Part shown: piece by piece, positions 18,173-27,401 of the stretch
Position numbering within the stretch: position 1 is the first letter of the stretch
How the letters are laid out: each line of letters opens with the position of its first letter
DNA from: an uncultured Bacteroidota bacterium
Lineage (GTDB): Bacteria > Bacteroidota > Bacteroidia > 2-12-FULL-35-15
Assembly (NCBI GenBank): GCA_903911435.1
Contig: CAIWDF010000149.1
Location: forward strand, 1 to 60,027
Length of the DNA: 60,027 nucleotides
Reading direction: 5' to 3'
Position numbers and translations under genes: made by a program
The notes under the pieces: model-generated
The model's database searches: none
Seen by the model: the letters and a program-made list of their open reading frames with translations, nothing else
Told to the model about the DNA's origin: nothing

Positions 18173-19117
18173 TTACTTGTTTTTTAAATGAAGCATCATG
18201 TCATTGGTCATTTCTGTCAAATCGTAATTTGGTTTCCATCCCCAATGCAAACGTGCTTCGTTATCGTTGATGCTTTGTGGCCAACTATCGGCTATTTGCT
18301 GACGCGAGTCGGGCGAATAGCTTATGCTGAACTGAGGAATGTGTTTACGAATTTCGTTGGCTATTTCGGTTGGCGAAAAACTAAATCCAGAAAGGTTATA
18401 GCTCGAACGAATTTTTACCTTAGCAGCATCCACTTGCATAATGTCGATGGTTGCTTTTATAGCATCGGGCATGTACATCATCGGTAGGGTAGTGTTTTCG
18501 GATAAAAAACAATTGTAGCTTCCGTTTTTTATGGCTTCGTGAAAGATGTGTACTGCATAATCTGTTGTTCCTCCACCCGGAGCCGATTGCCAGCCAATGA
18601 GTCCAGGATAACGCAAACTACGCACATCTACTTGGTATTTGTTGAAATAATATTCGCACCAACGTTCGCCAGCTTGTTTGCTGATGCCATACACGGTGCT
18701 AGGTTCCATTACAGTGAATTGTGGGGTGTTTTGTTTTGGGGTGTTAGGGCCAAAAACAGCTATTGAACTTGGCCAATACACTCGCTGAATGAGTTTTTCT
18801 TTGGCCAAATCTAAAATGTTGAACAAGCCTTGCATATTTAAATCCCAACCAAACTTTGGCATTTTTTCGGCTGTGGCCGAAAGCAGTGCGGCTAGCAAAT
18901 ATACTTGGGTGATCTTGTGTTTTTTTACCACATCGTTGAGCACGGTGGTATTCATCACATCTATTACTTCGAATGGTCCTTCGCTGGCTTGTGTGGTAGC
19001 TTTTAAGTCGGAAGCTATTACATTATCTACTCCGTATTGTTGGCGCAAAGTATGAACCAACTCTGTTCCTATTTGCCCCGAAGAGCCTATTACCAATATC
19101 TTTTCCGTTGTGTACAT
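18173..19117 (-). CDS. L-threonine 3-dehydrogenase, SDR (epimerase-like) type
   Basis: 314 residues, an extended short-chain dehydrogenase. The NAD-binding motif GSSGQIG lies near residue 12, a VYLLAALLSATAE block follows, and the catalytic Tyr/Lys occur in YGISKQAGE. The stretch RYPGLIG...PGGGTTDYAV and LPMMYMPDAIKATI is characteristic of the threonine dehydrogenases of this fold known from Flavobacterium and Thermoplasma rather than of UDP-galactose epimerases. It oxidises threonine to 2-amino-3-ketobutyrate. The lyase gene (kbl) usually paired with it is not within view. Some homologues are annotated simply as NAD-dependent epimerase. Confidence 0.82.
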   Translation of the reverse strand: MYTTEKILVIGSSGQIGTELVHTLRQQYGVDNVIASDLKATTQASEGPFEVIDVMNTTVLNDVVKKHKITQVYLLAALLSATAEKMPKFGWDLNMQGLFNILDLAKEKLIQRVYWPSSIAVFGPNTPKQNTPQFTVMEPSTVYGISKQAGERWCEYYFNKYQVDVRSLRYPGLIGWQSAPGGGTTDYAVHIFHEAIKNGSYNCFLSENTTLPMMYMPDAIKATIDIMQVDAAKVKIRSSYNLSGFSFSPTEIANEIRKHIPQFSISYSPDSRQQIADSWPQSINDNEARLHWGWKPNYDLTEMTNDMMLHLKNK

Positions 19118-19184
19118 AAAACTGTAAATAAACTAAATTTTGAAAAAGCTAAAAGTAAAATTTTATTGGCAATTACCAAATGAT

Positions 19185-19571
19185 TTACTTCAAAAAGATG
19201 GTAAATCCTTTTATTTCCTGTTTCGAATTGTCGCCTTGCTGAGTAAAACTTACTTTACTAAAATCGATATGGCTTGGTTTTTCGCGAGCCTGCATGATGG
19301 CATCCACCGCTTTCTTTCCTAGTTTACTTCCGTTGCTTTCTATTGTTTTTTCTTTTCCATCAATGTTTACAATGATAGAATAACTAAGCACGGTGATGGG
19401 TTGACCTGGAGCACGCAACTCTAAATCTTCGTTAAGGTCGGTGAGGTGAAGAGAAGCGTTTTTGGTTTTGTCGAATTTAAAATGCGGCTCTTCGTATTTT
19501 ATTTGTGCACTTGCTTTGGTGAAACCAATAAGCAAGAAAATGGCGGTAATAAATAGACTTATTTTTTTCAT
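19185..19571 (-). CDS. Small exported protein of unknown function
   Basis: 128 residues with a signal peptide ending near TKASAQ. The mature part contains LNEDLELRAPGQPITVLSYSIIV, a beta-strand pattern similar to the small domain at the end of GldM-type proteins (GldM C-terminal domain), followed by GKKAVDAIMQAREKPSHIDFSKV. That likeness is by eye and weak. Its neighbours do not suggest a role. Confidence 0.55.
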   Translation of the reverse strand: MKKISLFITAIFLLIGFTKASAQIKYEEPHFKFDKTKNASLHLTDLNEDLELRAPGQPITVLSYSIIVNIDGKEKTIESNGSKLGKKAVDAIMQAREKPSHIDFSKVSFTQQGDNSKQEIKGFTIFLK

Positions 19572-19606
19572 TATTTTTTTGGTTGTTTTTTAGGCCACAA
19601 AGATAG

Positions 19607-19672
19607 AAGTTTAAAGTTCAAAGTTGGAAAGTTCAAAGTTTAAAGTTCAAAGTTGGAAAGTTTAAAGTTGCT
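19607..19672. repeat. Heptad DNA repeat, AAGTTNN family
   Basis: Nine consecutive 7- or 8-bp units (AAGTTTA, AAGTTCA, AAGTTGGA and so on) with a 29-bp higher-order repeat (7+7+7+8). A second copy of the family lies at 28951-28987, and both are followed by a similar TGATTAAG sequence. Non-coding. Confidence 0.85.
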
Positions 19673-19790
19673 AAGTGATTAAGGATTTTCACCACTAAGA
19701 CACGAAGGCACTAAGTTACACTAAGGGCATATTCGTAAGAACAGTTTTCATAATACATTGTACTTAGTACTTCATCATAATACTTTGTAC

Positions 19791-20753
19791 TTAATACTTT
19801 GTACTTTTAATAACTTTCTTTCGCACTAAACCTTTTTTCGTTTCCACTTCTACAAAATATATCCCTGCCTTCCACATGCTAATATCTATGCTTAGTTGTT
19901 GGTTGTTGGTTGTTAGTTGTTGGGAAAACACTTCCTCACCTAGTACACTATATATATGTATGACATTAATTCTTAATTGTGAATTCTCAACTGTGAATTG
20001 ATTGGTGGCTGGGTTGGGGCTTATGTTTATTGTTTCTTCTGCTATTTCATCCACACCCACATTACATCTTTCCACACTTACATCATCCACATAATAATAA
20101 GCAGTAGAAGCGTTATTTTTATGTATCATACCTAATGTATCAGTAATCGCACTAAAATTACCAATTGTAATATATCTTTCACCCCCATGTGCTAAATACA
20201 TTCCTGAAATTTCACCCCAGTTGGTAGTATCTCCCAAATAAACCCCTGCCGGTGAAACTATTTGTGGGGAGTAATATGACATTGTATGTTGTGAAGTATC
20301 CATTATAGCAGTATCTGAAATATACAACCCAATTTTGGTTATTGCAACCTCATTGTATGGATAATGCGAAATTGCGCGGTTAACATAAAAACTTATGCAA
20401 TAGGTTTTACCATTTTCAAGTGTGTCATTTAATCGTGTTTGCATATATTCACTTATATCTTGCGTGGAAGTACTAATATAGCAGTAAAGACCTGCATAGG
20501 CATTTCCTGTTCTTGCATATTGATAACCCGCTGCATTAAATGGAACGCTAACATACACAGGTGTAGTAGGTGCACAAGCATTAAAGTAATCCGGATCCAG
20601 ACCAGCAGAATGCCAGGGTGGGGCATAAAAAAGTTCACTCCCTCCATCTGGGCATAAACTATCAATCTCAAAAGAATAATTTGGCACCAAATTAACTTGC
20701 CCATACCCTTTCAAGAGGAAAAAACAAAAAACAAGGAGGGCTATTTTTTTCAT
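19791..20753 (-). CDS. Secreted protein with T9SS type A sorting domain
   Basis: 320 residues. Signal peptide MKKIALLVFCFFLLKGYGQ. The N-terminal part (NLVPNYSFEIDSLCPDGG) and the carbohydrate-binding-like jelly-roll pattern after it (ARTGNAYAGLYCYIS, ISFYVNRAI) resemble the discoidin/CBM-like domain often found in secreted Bacteroidota proteins. The last ~80 residues form a type IX secretion sorting domain: ISPNPATNQFTVE at its start, then VYS-like IHIYSVLGEEVF, a region of direct-repeat codons (QLTTNNQQLS), and WKAGIYFVEVETKKG with the final KKVIKSTKY. It is exported through the T9SS to the cell surface or medium. Ligand unknown. Confidence 0.8.
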   Translation of the reverse strand: MKKIALLVFCFFLLKGYGQVNLVPNYSFEIDSLCPDGGSELFYAPPWHSAGLDPDYFNACAPTTPVYVSVPFNAAGYQYARTGNAYAGLYCYISTSTQDISEYMQTRLNDTLENGKTYCISFYVNRAISHYPYNEVAITKIGLYISDTAIMDTSQHTMSYYSPQIVSPAGVYLGDTTNWGEISGMYLAHGGERYITIGNFSAITDTLGMIHKNNASTAYYYVDDVSVERCNVGVDEIAEETINISPNPATNQFTVENSQLRINVIHIYSVLGEEVFSQQLTTNNQQLSIDISMWKAGIYFVEVETKKGLVRKKVIKSTKY

Positions 20754-21225
20754 CCATCAAATATACACCATAATTTTACTTCAAAAGTGGAAAAAGTATA
20801 CGGAACGCGAACGAAAAGATGCGGAACGCGAACGAAAAGATGCGGAACGCGAACGAAAGGATGCGGAACGAGAACGAAAAGATGCGGAACGAGAACGAAA
20901 AGATGCGGAAGTGAACGAAAAGATGCGGAACGAGAACGAAAAGATGCGGAACTCGAACGAAAAGATGCGGAACTCAAACGAAAGGATGCGGAACTCAAAC
21001 GAAACCATGGTTTGGGTGAACGAAACCATGGTTTTCTCAATTCTCACCTCTAATATCTCCCTTTCAAAATCCTAAATCGCCTTAATAAGTCCTATTCGCC
21101 ATTCGCTATTGCCTCGTCACCATCATCACAATAAACTTGTTCACTTTGCGTTATTAATAAAATGAAAGGAGAACGGGCTAAGCCAGCAGAATAATTATCA
21201 ATTTTGCAACGGAAACAAAAACACG
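20754..21225. repeat. Array B: 21-bp tandem repeats between divergent genes
   Basis: Eleven units at 20800-21029, starting at 20800, 20821, 20842, 20863, 20884, 20905, 20925, 20946, 20967, 20988 and 21009. Core sequence GCGGAACGNGAACGAAAAGA. All are 21 bp except the sixth (20905-20924), which is 20 bp and breaks every reading frame. Variation is graded along the array: CGCG, CGAG, TCGA, then TCAA at the same position, with the last units ending in a CCATGG palindrome. One plus-strand phase after the break reads ERKDAEL heptads. No gene is called in this 472-bp gap; the rest (21030-21225) shows nothing recognisable except the upstream region of the AsmA-like gene. Confidence 0.9.
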
Positions 21226-23877
21226 ATGACCAACCCAACCGAACCAATTATTAACGAACCTGCCGAACGAAAGTCGCCTTGGATTTTCCGATTTCTGCTG
21301 CGTGTGGTTATTCTTCTTTTTATCATTTTGGTGCTTGCCATTGGCACAGGTGTCGTTATTGGTAAGTATTATCAAAACGAGGTGAAGGAATATGTCATTC
21401 AACAATTGAACAAACAACTGAACACCGAAATACTGGTGGACGGAAAAGATATTGATTTCACGGTGTTGAAAAATTTCCCCAACGCTTCTATCGATTTTAA
21501 AAATGTGAAAATGCTCGAAGCCATTAAAACCAAGCCCAAGGATACTTTGTTCAAGGCAGGAGAAATTTCGTTGCAGTTCAACATTGTGGATGTTTTCAAA
21601 AAAAACTATCACATCAAAAAAATACAAGTGGACAATGCTAGCCTAAAAATAAGAATCGATAAAAACGGAAACGATAATTATCATTTTTGGAAACCAACTG
21701 CCGACACTGCCAACACTAGCTTTTCGTTTGCCTTAGAAGATATAGTGCTGAACAAGGTAAACTTAATTTATAAAAACGCACAAACCAAACAAGGCCTCGA
21801 TGCTTACATCATCAAAACCAATTTGGCAGGAAATTTTTCGGACAAACAATATTCGCTAAACACCACCACCGACCTTGAGATGAACTACCTCCGGCTGGAT
21901 AGCATGATGTTGTTGAAGAAAAAAAACATACATGCCCATGTAGAACTTACGGTCGACAAAACCATGCCTTCGTATAAGATTAATATGGGGAAATTAAAAA
22001 TAGAAAACCTAATGTTCGAAGTTACGGGCAATGTGATAGCTGCCAACAACGAACCCCTGTTGAACCTTGGTATTACAGGGCAAGACATGGACATCAAATC
22101 GGTGCTGTCGTTGATACCTGCTGCTTACAAAAGCCGAATTAATAATTACGAATCGGATGGTGAGTTTTATTTTTCGGCTACCATCAAAGGAGGATTTGCC
22201 AACAAACAAACACCGCAACTAATAGCCGATTTCGGAATAAAGAATGCCGAGATAACACAGGTGAAAGAAAATATTGTGTTGCATAAAGTAAACCTAAAAG
22301 GCTATTATACCAACGGAAACAAAGCCAACCATCAAGCATCAGAACTTAAGTTGAATCCGTTTTCGGCTACTATTCAACAGGGAAGTATAGCGGGCGAACT
22401 ACAATTGAAAAACCTTAGCAATCCTTCGTTTGATGGAAAAATAAAGGGCGATATAAGTCTCGATAATTTGCAAAAGTTTTTGAAGATAGATACCATCGAA
22501 ACCATTTCGGGCGATTTGAAAATAGATGCTGTGTTTAGTGGCGAAGGAAAATCGGCCACCAACGGAAACTATAACAACATTGCTACTTCGGGCAATCTTA
22601 CCCTTGCCAACATGAACATGAAACTAAAAAACAATTCGTTGCCATTTACCAATATCAATGGTAGTTTTAAGTTCGACAACAACGACCTCGAAGTAAGCGA
22701 TTTTAAAGGCAATGCAGGCAATAGTGATTTCGAGCTCAAAGGAAGTTTTAAAAACATGATGGGTTTTTTGTTGAAAGAAAACCAAGACATCATGATAGAA
22801 ACAAGTTTTATTTCGAAAAACATCGACCTGAACGAATTGCTTGCTAATAAGAACAAAACCAAGGAAGGTGGACATTATCAACTTCGTTTTTCCGAACACA
22901 TTGATGTGAACCTCAACACCCAAATCGAACACCTGAGCTTTCGTAAGTTCGATGCCACTAACATCAGTGGAGTGATAAAAATAAAAGATAAGAAATTAGT
23001 TGCCGACCCTATAACACTTCGCACCATGGATGGAACCATTACCACTAGCGGTTTGGTGGATGGCAGCGACACCACCAAGTTATTAGTAACTTGTTTTTCG
23101 GAAATGAACAACATCAATATCACCAAACTTTTTTCAGAATTCGAAAACTTTGGCTCCACTGCCATTACTGATAAAAACCTAAAAGGAATTGTAAATGCAA
23201 AAGTTCAGTTTGCCTCCGAGCTCTCGCCCGAATTGAAAATAGATACGCGTAAACTCTATGCAGGAGTGGATATGTCAATCGACAATGGCGAATTGAATAA
23301 TGTGGAAGCGTTAAAGAGTTTATCGAAATTTATTGAACTCAAAGATTTGGAGAACGTTCGATTTGCTACTTTGAAGAATCAGATTGAAATAAAAAACCAA
23401 GTGGTGGTAATTCCGAAGATGGAAATAAAATCGAATGCCATCAACATCATTGCATCGGGTACTCATAATTTCAAAAATGAAATTAATTATAAAGTGAAAT
23501 TATCGCTCAACGAATTGCTTGCAAAAAAAGCAATGAAATCGAAAAAGGAAAATGATGAGTTTGGCGAAGTAGCTGACGATGGGCTGGGCAGAACCAATTT
23601 GTTTTTATCCATGACCGGAACAGTGGAGCATCCTATCATAAAATACGATACCAAAAGTGCGATTCAAAAAGTGAAACAAGATTTGAAAGTGGAAAAACAA
23701 ACATTGAAATCGATATTAAAAGAAGAGTTTGGTTTGTTCAAAAAAGACTCAACCTTGACAAACAAAAAAGCAAAAGCAGAGGATACCAAATTTCAAATTA
23801 AGTGGGAAGAAGCAGATAAAAAAGAAGAAAAAAAAGAATTGAAGTTGCCTAAAAAGGAAGAGAGTGACGATTTCTAA
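21226..23877 (+). CDS. AsmA-family protein (inner-membrane anchored, periplasmic)
   Basis: 883 residues. A single N-terminal membrane helix at about 22-46 (FLLRVVILLFIILVLAIGTGVVIG) is followed by the AsmA start IQQLNKQLNTEILVDGKDIDF and the long repeated beta-groove pattern. The C-terminal part shows AsmA-like repeats such as NLKGIVNAKVQFASEL and EIKSNAINIIASGTHNF. It ends in a lysine/glutamate-rich tail. AsmA-like proteins are thought to bridge the envelope and move phospholipid or support outer-membrane assembly. The tail and length are ordinary for Bacteroidota homologues. The promoter region abuts array B. Confidence 0.85.
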   Translation: MTNPTEPIINEPAERKSPWIFRFLLRVVILLFIILVLAIGTGVVIGKYYQNEVKEYVIQQLNKQLNTEILVDGKDIDFTVLKNFPNASIDFKNVKMLEAIKTKPKDTLFKAGEISLQFNIVDVFKKNYHIKKIQVDNASLKIRIDKNGNDNYHFWKPTADTANTSFSFALEDIVLNKVNLIYKNAQTKQGLDAYIIKTNLAGNFSDKQYSLNTTTDLEMNYLRLDSMMLLKKKNIHAHVELTVDKTMPSYKINMGKLKIENLMFEVTGNVIAANNEPLLNLGITGQDMDIKSVLSLIPAAYKSRINNYESDGEFYFSATIKGGFANKQTPQLIADFGIKNAEITQVKENIVLHKVNLKGYYTNGNKANHQASELKLNPFSATIQQGSIAGELQLKNLSNPSFDGKIKGDISLDNLQKFLKIDTIETISGDLKIDAVFSGEGKSATNGNYNNIATSGNLTLANMNMKLKNNSLPFTNINGSFKFDNNDLEVSDFKGNAGNSDFELKGSFKNMMGFLLKENQDIMIETSFISKNIDLNELLANKNKTKEGGHYQLRFSEHIDVNLNTQIEHLSFRKFDATNISGVIKIKDKKLVADPITLRTMDGTITTSGLVDGSDTTKLLVTCFSEMNNINITKLFSEFENFGSTAITDKNLKGIVNAKVQFASELSPELKIDTRKLYAGVDMSIDNGELNNVEALKSLSKFIELKDLENVRFATLKNQIEIKNQVVVIPKMEIKSNAINIIASGTHNFKNEINYKVKLSLNELLAKKAMKSKKENDEFGEVADDGLGRTNLFLSMTGTVEHPIIKYDTKSAIQKVKQDLKVEKQTLKSILKEEFGLFKKDSTLTNKKAKAEDTKFQIKWEEADKKEEKKELKLPKKEESDDF

Positions 23878-23936
23878 TTTGGAATTTATCAGACAAAAAG
23901 TATTACATTCGTAAACCGAAAACAAAAAGAAAGTAA

Positions 23937-25439
23937 GTGAGCATCTATTCGCAAAAACAAAAGTGGAAAATGTGGTTGTTTGTTACAGCCGTTATCATTG
24001 TTGGTATATCGCTATGGTATACCAATACACTTGTGAACAAAATAGCTCAAGAAGAACGAAGGAAAGCAAAACTTTGGGCCGATGCCATTCAGAAGAAAGC
24101 TAATTTGGTAAAGTATACCAATGTGCTTTTTACCCGATTGAAAAATGATGAACGAAAAAAAGTTGAGCTCTGGGCCGAAGCCACACGACAGCTATCGCAA
24201 GATTTAAGAGATTATGGTTTTGTGTTGAAAGTGGTTGCCGACAATACCACTGTGCCTGTTATTCTTGCCGATGAAGCCGGGAATCCTATTACTTCGCGAA
24301 ACTTAGAAAAGGACAAAGAAAACGATAGGGCTTATCTAAAGTCTGAAATGCTTGCCATGCGTACCGTTCAGGAACCCATCGAAATAAATATATACAAAGG
24401 ACAGAAGAACTATTTGTATTATAAAGACTCAAAACTTTTTGCTGAACTCAAGAATGTACTGGATGATTTAATCAAATCATTTATTTCCGAAGTGGCTGTT
24501 AATTCGGCTTCTGTACCTGTAATCGTAACGGATTCTACTAAGCAAAATGTTACGGCCATGGGTAATATAGATACCCTAAAGTTGAAAGAAAAGGGCTATC
24601 TTGAAAATACATTGGCAGCCATGGCTTCGCAAAATCAACCCATTGAAGTGGAGTTTGGCAACGATAGTAAAAGTTTTATTTTTTATCAAGAGTCGTTGTT
24701 GCTAACTCAATTGAAATACTATCCTTATGTGATGTTTGGCATCGTTGGTTTGTTTTTGTTGGTAGCTTATTTATTGTTTAGCACGGCTCGTAGGGTGGAA
24801 CAAAATCAAGTATGGGTGGGAATGGCAAAAGAAACAGCTCATCAATTGGGTACTCCTTTATCTTCGTTGATTGCATGGTTGGAGTATCTTAAATCAAACG
24901 GATTAGATATCGCTACTTCATCAGAAATAGAAAAAGATGTAAAACGATTAGAGACCATTACCGAACGTTTTTCAAAAATAGGTTCAGTGCCTAAGCTAGA
25001 TTATGTTGATTTGATAAGTGTTCTGAATGATGCAGTGAATTATATGAAATCGAGGACATCAAAAAATGTTGCCTTCTCCATCAATGCCGGAAACCAAGCC
25101 GAAGTGATGGCATTGCTCAACATTCCTTTGTTCGAATGGGTAATCGAAAACTTAATTCGTAATGCAGTAGACGCTATGAATGGAAATGGTTCCATCACCA
25201 TTGCGCTCTCGGACCAAACTCAATTTGTATACATCGATATTACCGACACAGGAAAAGGAATTCCAAAGTCGAAATACAAAACAGTTTTCGAACCGGGATT
25301 CACAACCAAACAAAGAGGTTGGGGGCTTGGCTTGTCGTTAACTAAACGCATCATCGAAAATTATCATTCCGGAAAAATATTTGTGAAAAGTTCGGAAACC
25401 GATAAAGGCACTACCTTTAGAATTGTTCTGAACAAATAA
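23937..25439 (+). CDS. Sensor histidine kinase, membrane bound, orphan
   Basis: 500 residues starting at GTG 23937. Two membrane helices (about 12-29 and 262-281) frame a periplasmic region with two similar halves (VVADNTTVPVILADEAGNPI and VNSASVPVIVTDSTKQNV), apparently a duplicated sensor module with coiled-coil linkers. The kinase core has the H-box AKETAHQLGTPLSSL with phospho-accepting H302, the N-box LIRNAVDAMNG, a DTGKGIPKSK G1 box, the F-box VFEPGFTT and the G2 box GWGLGLSL. No response regulator lies next to it. The hemW start follows 3 bp after its stop. Confidence 0.92.
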   Translation: MSIYSQKQKWKMWLFVTAVIIVGISLWYTNTLVNKIAQEERRKAKLWADAIQKKANLVKYTNVLFTRLKNDERKKVELWAEATRQLSQDLRDYGFVLKVVADNTTVPVILADEAGNPITSRNLEKDKENDRAYLKSEMLAMRTVQEPIEINIYKGQKNYLYYKDSKLFAELKNVLDDLIKSFISEVAVNSASVPVIVTDSTKQNVTAMGNIDTLKLKEKGYLENTLAAMASQNQPIEVEFGNDSKSFIFYQESLLLTQLKYYPYVMFGIVGLFLLVAYLLFSTARRVEQNQVWVGMAKETAHQLGTPLSSLIAWLEYLKSNGLDIATSSEIEKDVKRLETITERFSKIGSVPKLDYVDLISVLNDAVNYMKSRTSKNVAFSINAGNQAEVMALLNIPLFEWVIENLIRNAVDAMNGNGSITIALSDQTQFVYIDITDTGKGIPKSKYKTVFEPGFTTKQRGWGLGLSLTKRIIENYHSGKIFVKSSETDKGTTFRIVLNK

Positions 25440-25441
25440 CA

Positions 25442-26572
25442 ATGGCGGGAATTTATATCCATATTCCTTTTTGTAAGCAAGCTTGCAACTATTGCGATTT
25501 CCATTTCTCCACTTCATTAAAGAACAAAGACGGTTTTCTAATTGCATTGAAAAAAGAAATTGAATTGCAAAAAGATTATCTAAGCAATGAAACGATTTCA
25601 ACCATTTATTTTGGCGGGGGCACTCCCTCTTTATTATCCGAAACGGAATTGATGTCGGTTTTTGAAATGCTTCACCGAGAGTTTGTAATTGCACCCACCG
25701 CTGAGATTACGTTAGAAGCTAATCCAGATGACATAACGAAGGAGAAAATAAACGAACTTAAGCATACACCAGTAAACCGGTTGAGCATGGGTATACAAAG
25801 TTTTTTTGATGAAGACTTAAAGTTGATGAATCGAGCACATACATCGAAAGAGGCTGAAACGGCTGTGAAGTTGTCGCAGGACAAAGGTTTCGAAAACATC
25901 ACTATTGATTTGATTTATGGAATCCCAACACTCTCTAATCAGAATTGGAAACATAATCTCAACACCACTTTCGATTTGGATGTAAAACATATTTCGGCTT
26001 ATTGCCTTACGGTGGAGCCTAAAACAGCGTTGGCACATCAAATTAAAACAGGAAAAATAAGTAATGTGGACGAACAACAAAGTTCAGAACATTTCGAAAT
26101 GATGTTGGAGGAGATGAATACACATGGATTTACTCAATACGAAATATCTAACTTTTGCAAACCAGGTTTTCATTCGAAACACAATAGCAGCTATTGGCTG
26201 AAAGAAAACTATCTTGGGCTAGGACCTTCTGCACATTCGTTCAATGGCACGAGTAGACAATGGAACATTTCTAATAATCCACTTTATATTCAGGCATTGC
26301 TCAAAGGTGAAATGAATTTCGAAAAGGAAGAACTCACCAGCAATCAACGATACAATGAATATGTATTGACATCCTTAAGAACCATGTGGGGAAGTGATTT
26401 AGGTTATATCGAAAAGGTGTTTGGTATTCCTTATTTAACGCATTGCATGGCCGAAGCTCGACCTTATTTGGAATCAAAAAAACTTTTACTGAAAGAGAAT
26501 AAATTATTCTTATCGGACCAAGGCAAGCTGTTTGCTGACAAAATAGCAAGCGACTTGTTTTTAACTCAATAA
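25442..26572 (+). CDS. hemW: Radical SAM haem chaperone HemW-like protein
   Basis: 376 residues. The radical SAM cysteines are C11, C15 and C18 (PFCKQACNYCDF), followed by IYFGGGTPSLL, EANPDD and SMGIQSF, all typical of the HemN/HemW clade. The protein lacks the N-terminal extension of true coproporphyrinogen dehydrogenase HemN, which favours HemW, a haem-binding chaperone thought to deliver haem to respiratory proteins. Later blocks IDLIYGIPTLSNQNW and SAYCLTVEPKT match the family. Tight spacing with the kinase gene upstream and the cyclase gene downstream (5 bp) implies one transcript. Confidence 0.9.
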   Translation: MAGIYIHIPFCKQACNYCDFHFSTSLKNKDGFLIALKKEIELQKDYLSNETISTIYFGGGTPSLLSETELMSVFEMLHREFVIAPTAEITLEANPDDITKEKINELKHTPVNRLSMGIQSFFDEDLKLMNRAHTSKEAETAVKLSQDKGFENITIDLIYGIPTLSNQNWKHNLNTTFDLDVKHISAYCLTVEPKTALAHQIKTGKISNVDEQQSSEHFEMMLEEMNTHGFTQYEISNFCKPGFHSKHNSSYWLKENYLGLGPSAHSFNGTSRQWNISNNPLYIQALLKGEMNFEKEELTSNQRYNEYVLTSLRTMWGSDLGYIEKVFGIPYLTHCMAEARPYLESKKLLLKENKLFLSDQGKLFADKIASDLFLTQ

Positions 26573-26577
26573 TAAAT

Positions 26578-27336
26578 ATGATAGCAAAACTAAGCCACAA
26601 AGGTAAATCCTACCTTGTTGATTTAACTAAACCAATTGATATTTCTATTCCACTACGAACGGGAAATGAAAATGTAAATGCATGGTATTCCAATCCGGTG
26701 AGTATTGAGCCGGTGCGAATGGGCGATTGGGTGGGCGATGTGAAACAAGGAGGTTCGGTGAATTTCCGAAACATTGCTTTTAATCCGCATGGAAATGGAA
26801 CGCATACGGAATGTGTAGGGCATATCAGTAGTGAAGATTATTCAATTAATCAATGTCTCAAGAAATTCTTTTTTATTGCCGAACTTATTACTGTATTGCC
26901 TGACGAATTGCCGAATGGTGATAAGGTAATAACCAAGGAACATATTGTAAACTGCCTTGAGGACAGGAGACCAGAAGCCATTGTGATAAGAACATTGGAC
27001 AATAATGTTTCGAAAATAAACAAACAGTATTCGAACACTAATCCTCCTTACTTGCATCACGAAGCGGCTGAGTACATCGATTCGTTGGGCATTGATCATT
27101 TGCTTATTGATTTGCCTTCGGTGGATAAAGAAGTAGACGAGGGGAAACTCTTGGCTCATCGTGCTTTTTGGAATTATCCAACTAATACAAAACTCGGACG
27201 AACCATTACAGAGATGATTTATGTGCCCAATACTATTTATGATGGTACTTATTTGCTCAACCTACAAATAGCAAGTTTCGAAAACGATGCTTCGCCAAGC
27301 AAACCTCTTCTTTTTCAATTGAACGTGGCCTTGTAA
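26578..27336 (+). CDS. Cyclase-family metal hydrolase (kynurenine formamidase-like)
   Basis: 252 residues. The cyclase family signature HGNGTHTECVGH provides the metal-binding histidines, and a preceding LVDLTKPIDISIPL start and the IDHLLIDLPSVDKE...LAHRAFWN block also match. Members include kynurenine formamidase KynB and other amide/lactone hydrolases. An ALDH8-like dehydrogenase at 2019-3464 could serve the same tryptophan-degradation route, but kynureninase and kynurenine monooxygenase are not seen here. In this family the usual signature is HxGTHxDxPxH; the variant with ECVGH departs from the PxH pattern, so substrate is uncertain. Confidence 0.75.
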   Translation: MIAKLSHKGKSYLVDLTKPIDISIPLRTGNENVNAWYSNPVSIEPVRMGDWVGDVKQGGSVNFRNIAFNPHGNGTHTECVGHISSEDYSINQCLKKFFFIAELITVLPDELPNGDKVITKEHIVNCLEDRRPEAIVIRTLDNNVSKINKQYSNTNPPYLHHEAAEYIDSLGIDHLLIDLPSVDKEVDEGKLLAHRAFWNYPTNTKLGRTITEMIYVPNTIYDGTYLLNLQIASFENDASPSKPLLFQLNVAL

Positions 27337-27343
27337 TTGACCT

Positions 27344-27384
27344 AAAACAAAACCGCCCAACGAAATTTCGATGGGCGGTTAAGT
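27344..27384 (-). terminator. Intrinsic terminator, probably bidirectional
   Basis: AACCGCCCA/TGGGCGGTT (27351-27380) with a self-complementary CGAAATTTCG centre, followed on the minus strand by a T-rich tract. It ends the GIN/barrel gene and may also end the hemW-cyclase transcript. Confidence 0.85.
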
Positions 27385-27401
27385 CACTAAACAAACAAAA
27401 T

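Noticed and set aside
20697-21053. 118-codon plus-strand gene with RTKRCG repeats
   Set aside because: It is array B read in one phase; composition is biased and the 20-bp unit shifts the repeat from one peptide to another.
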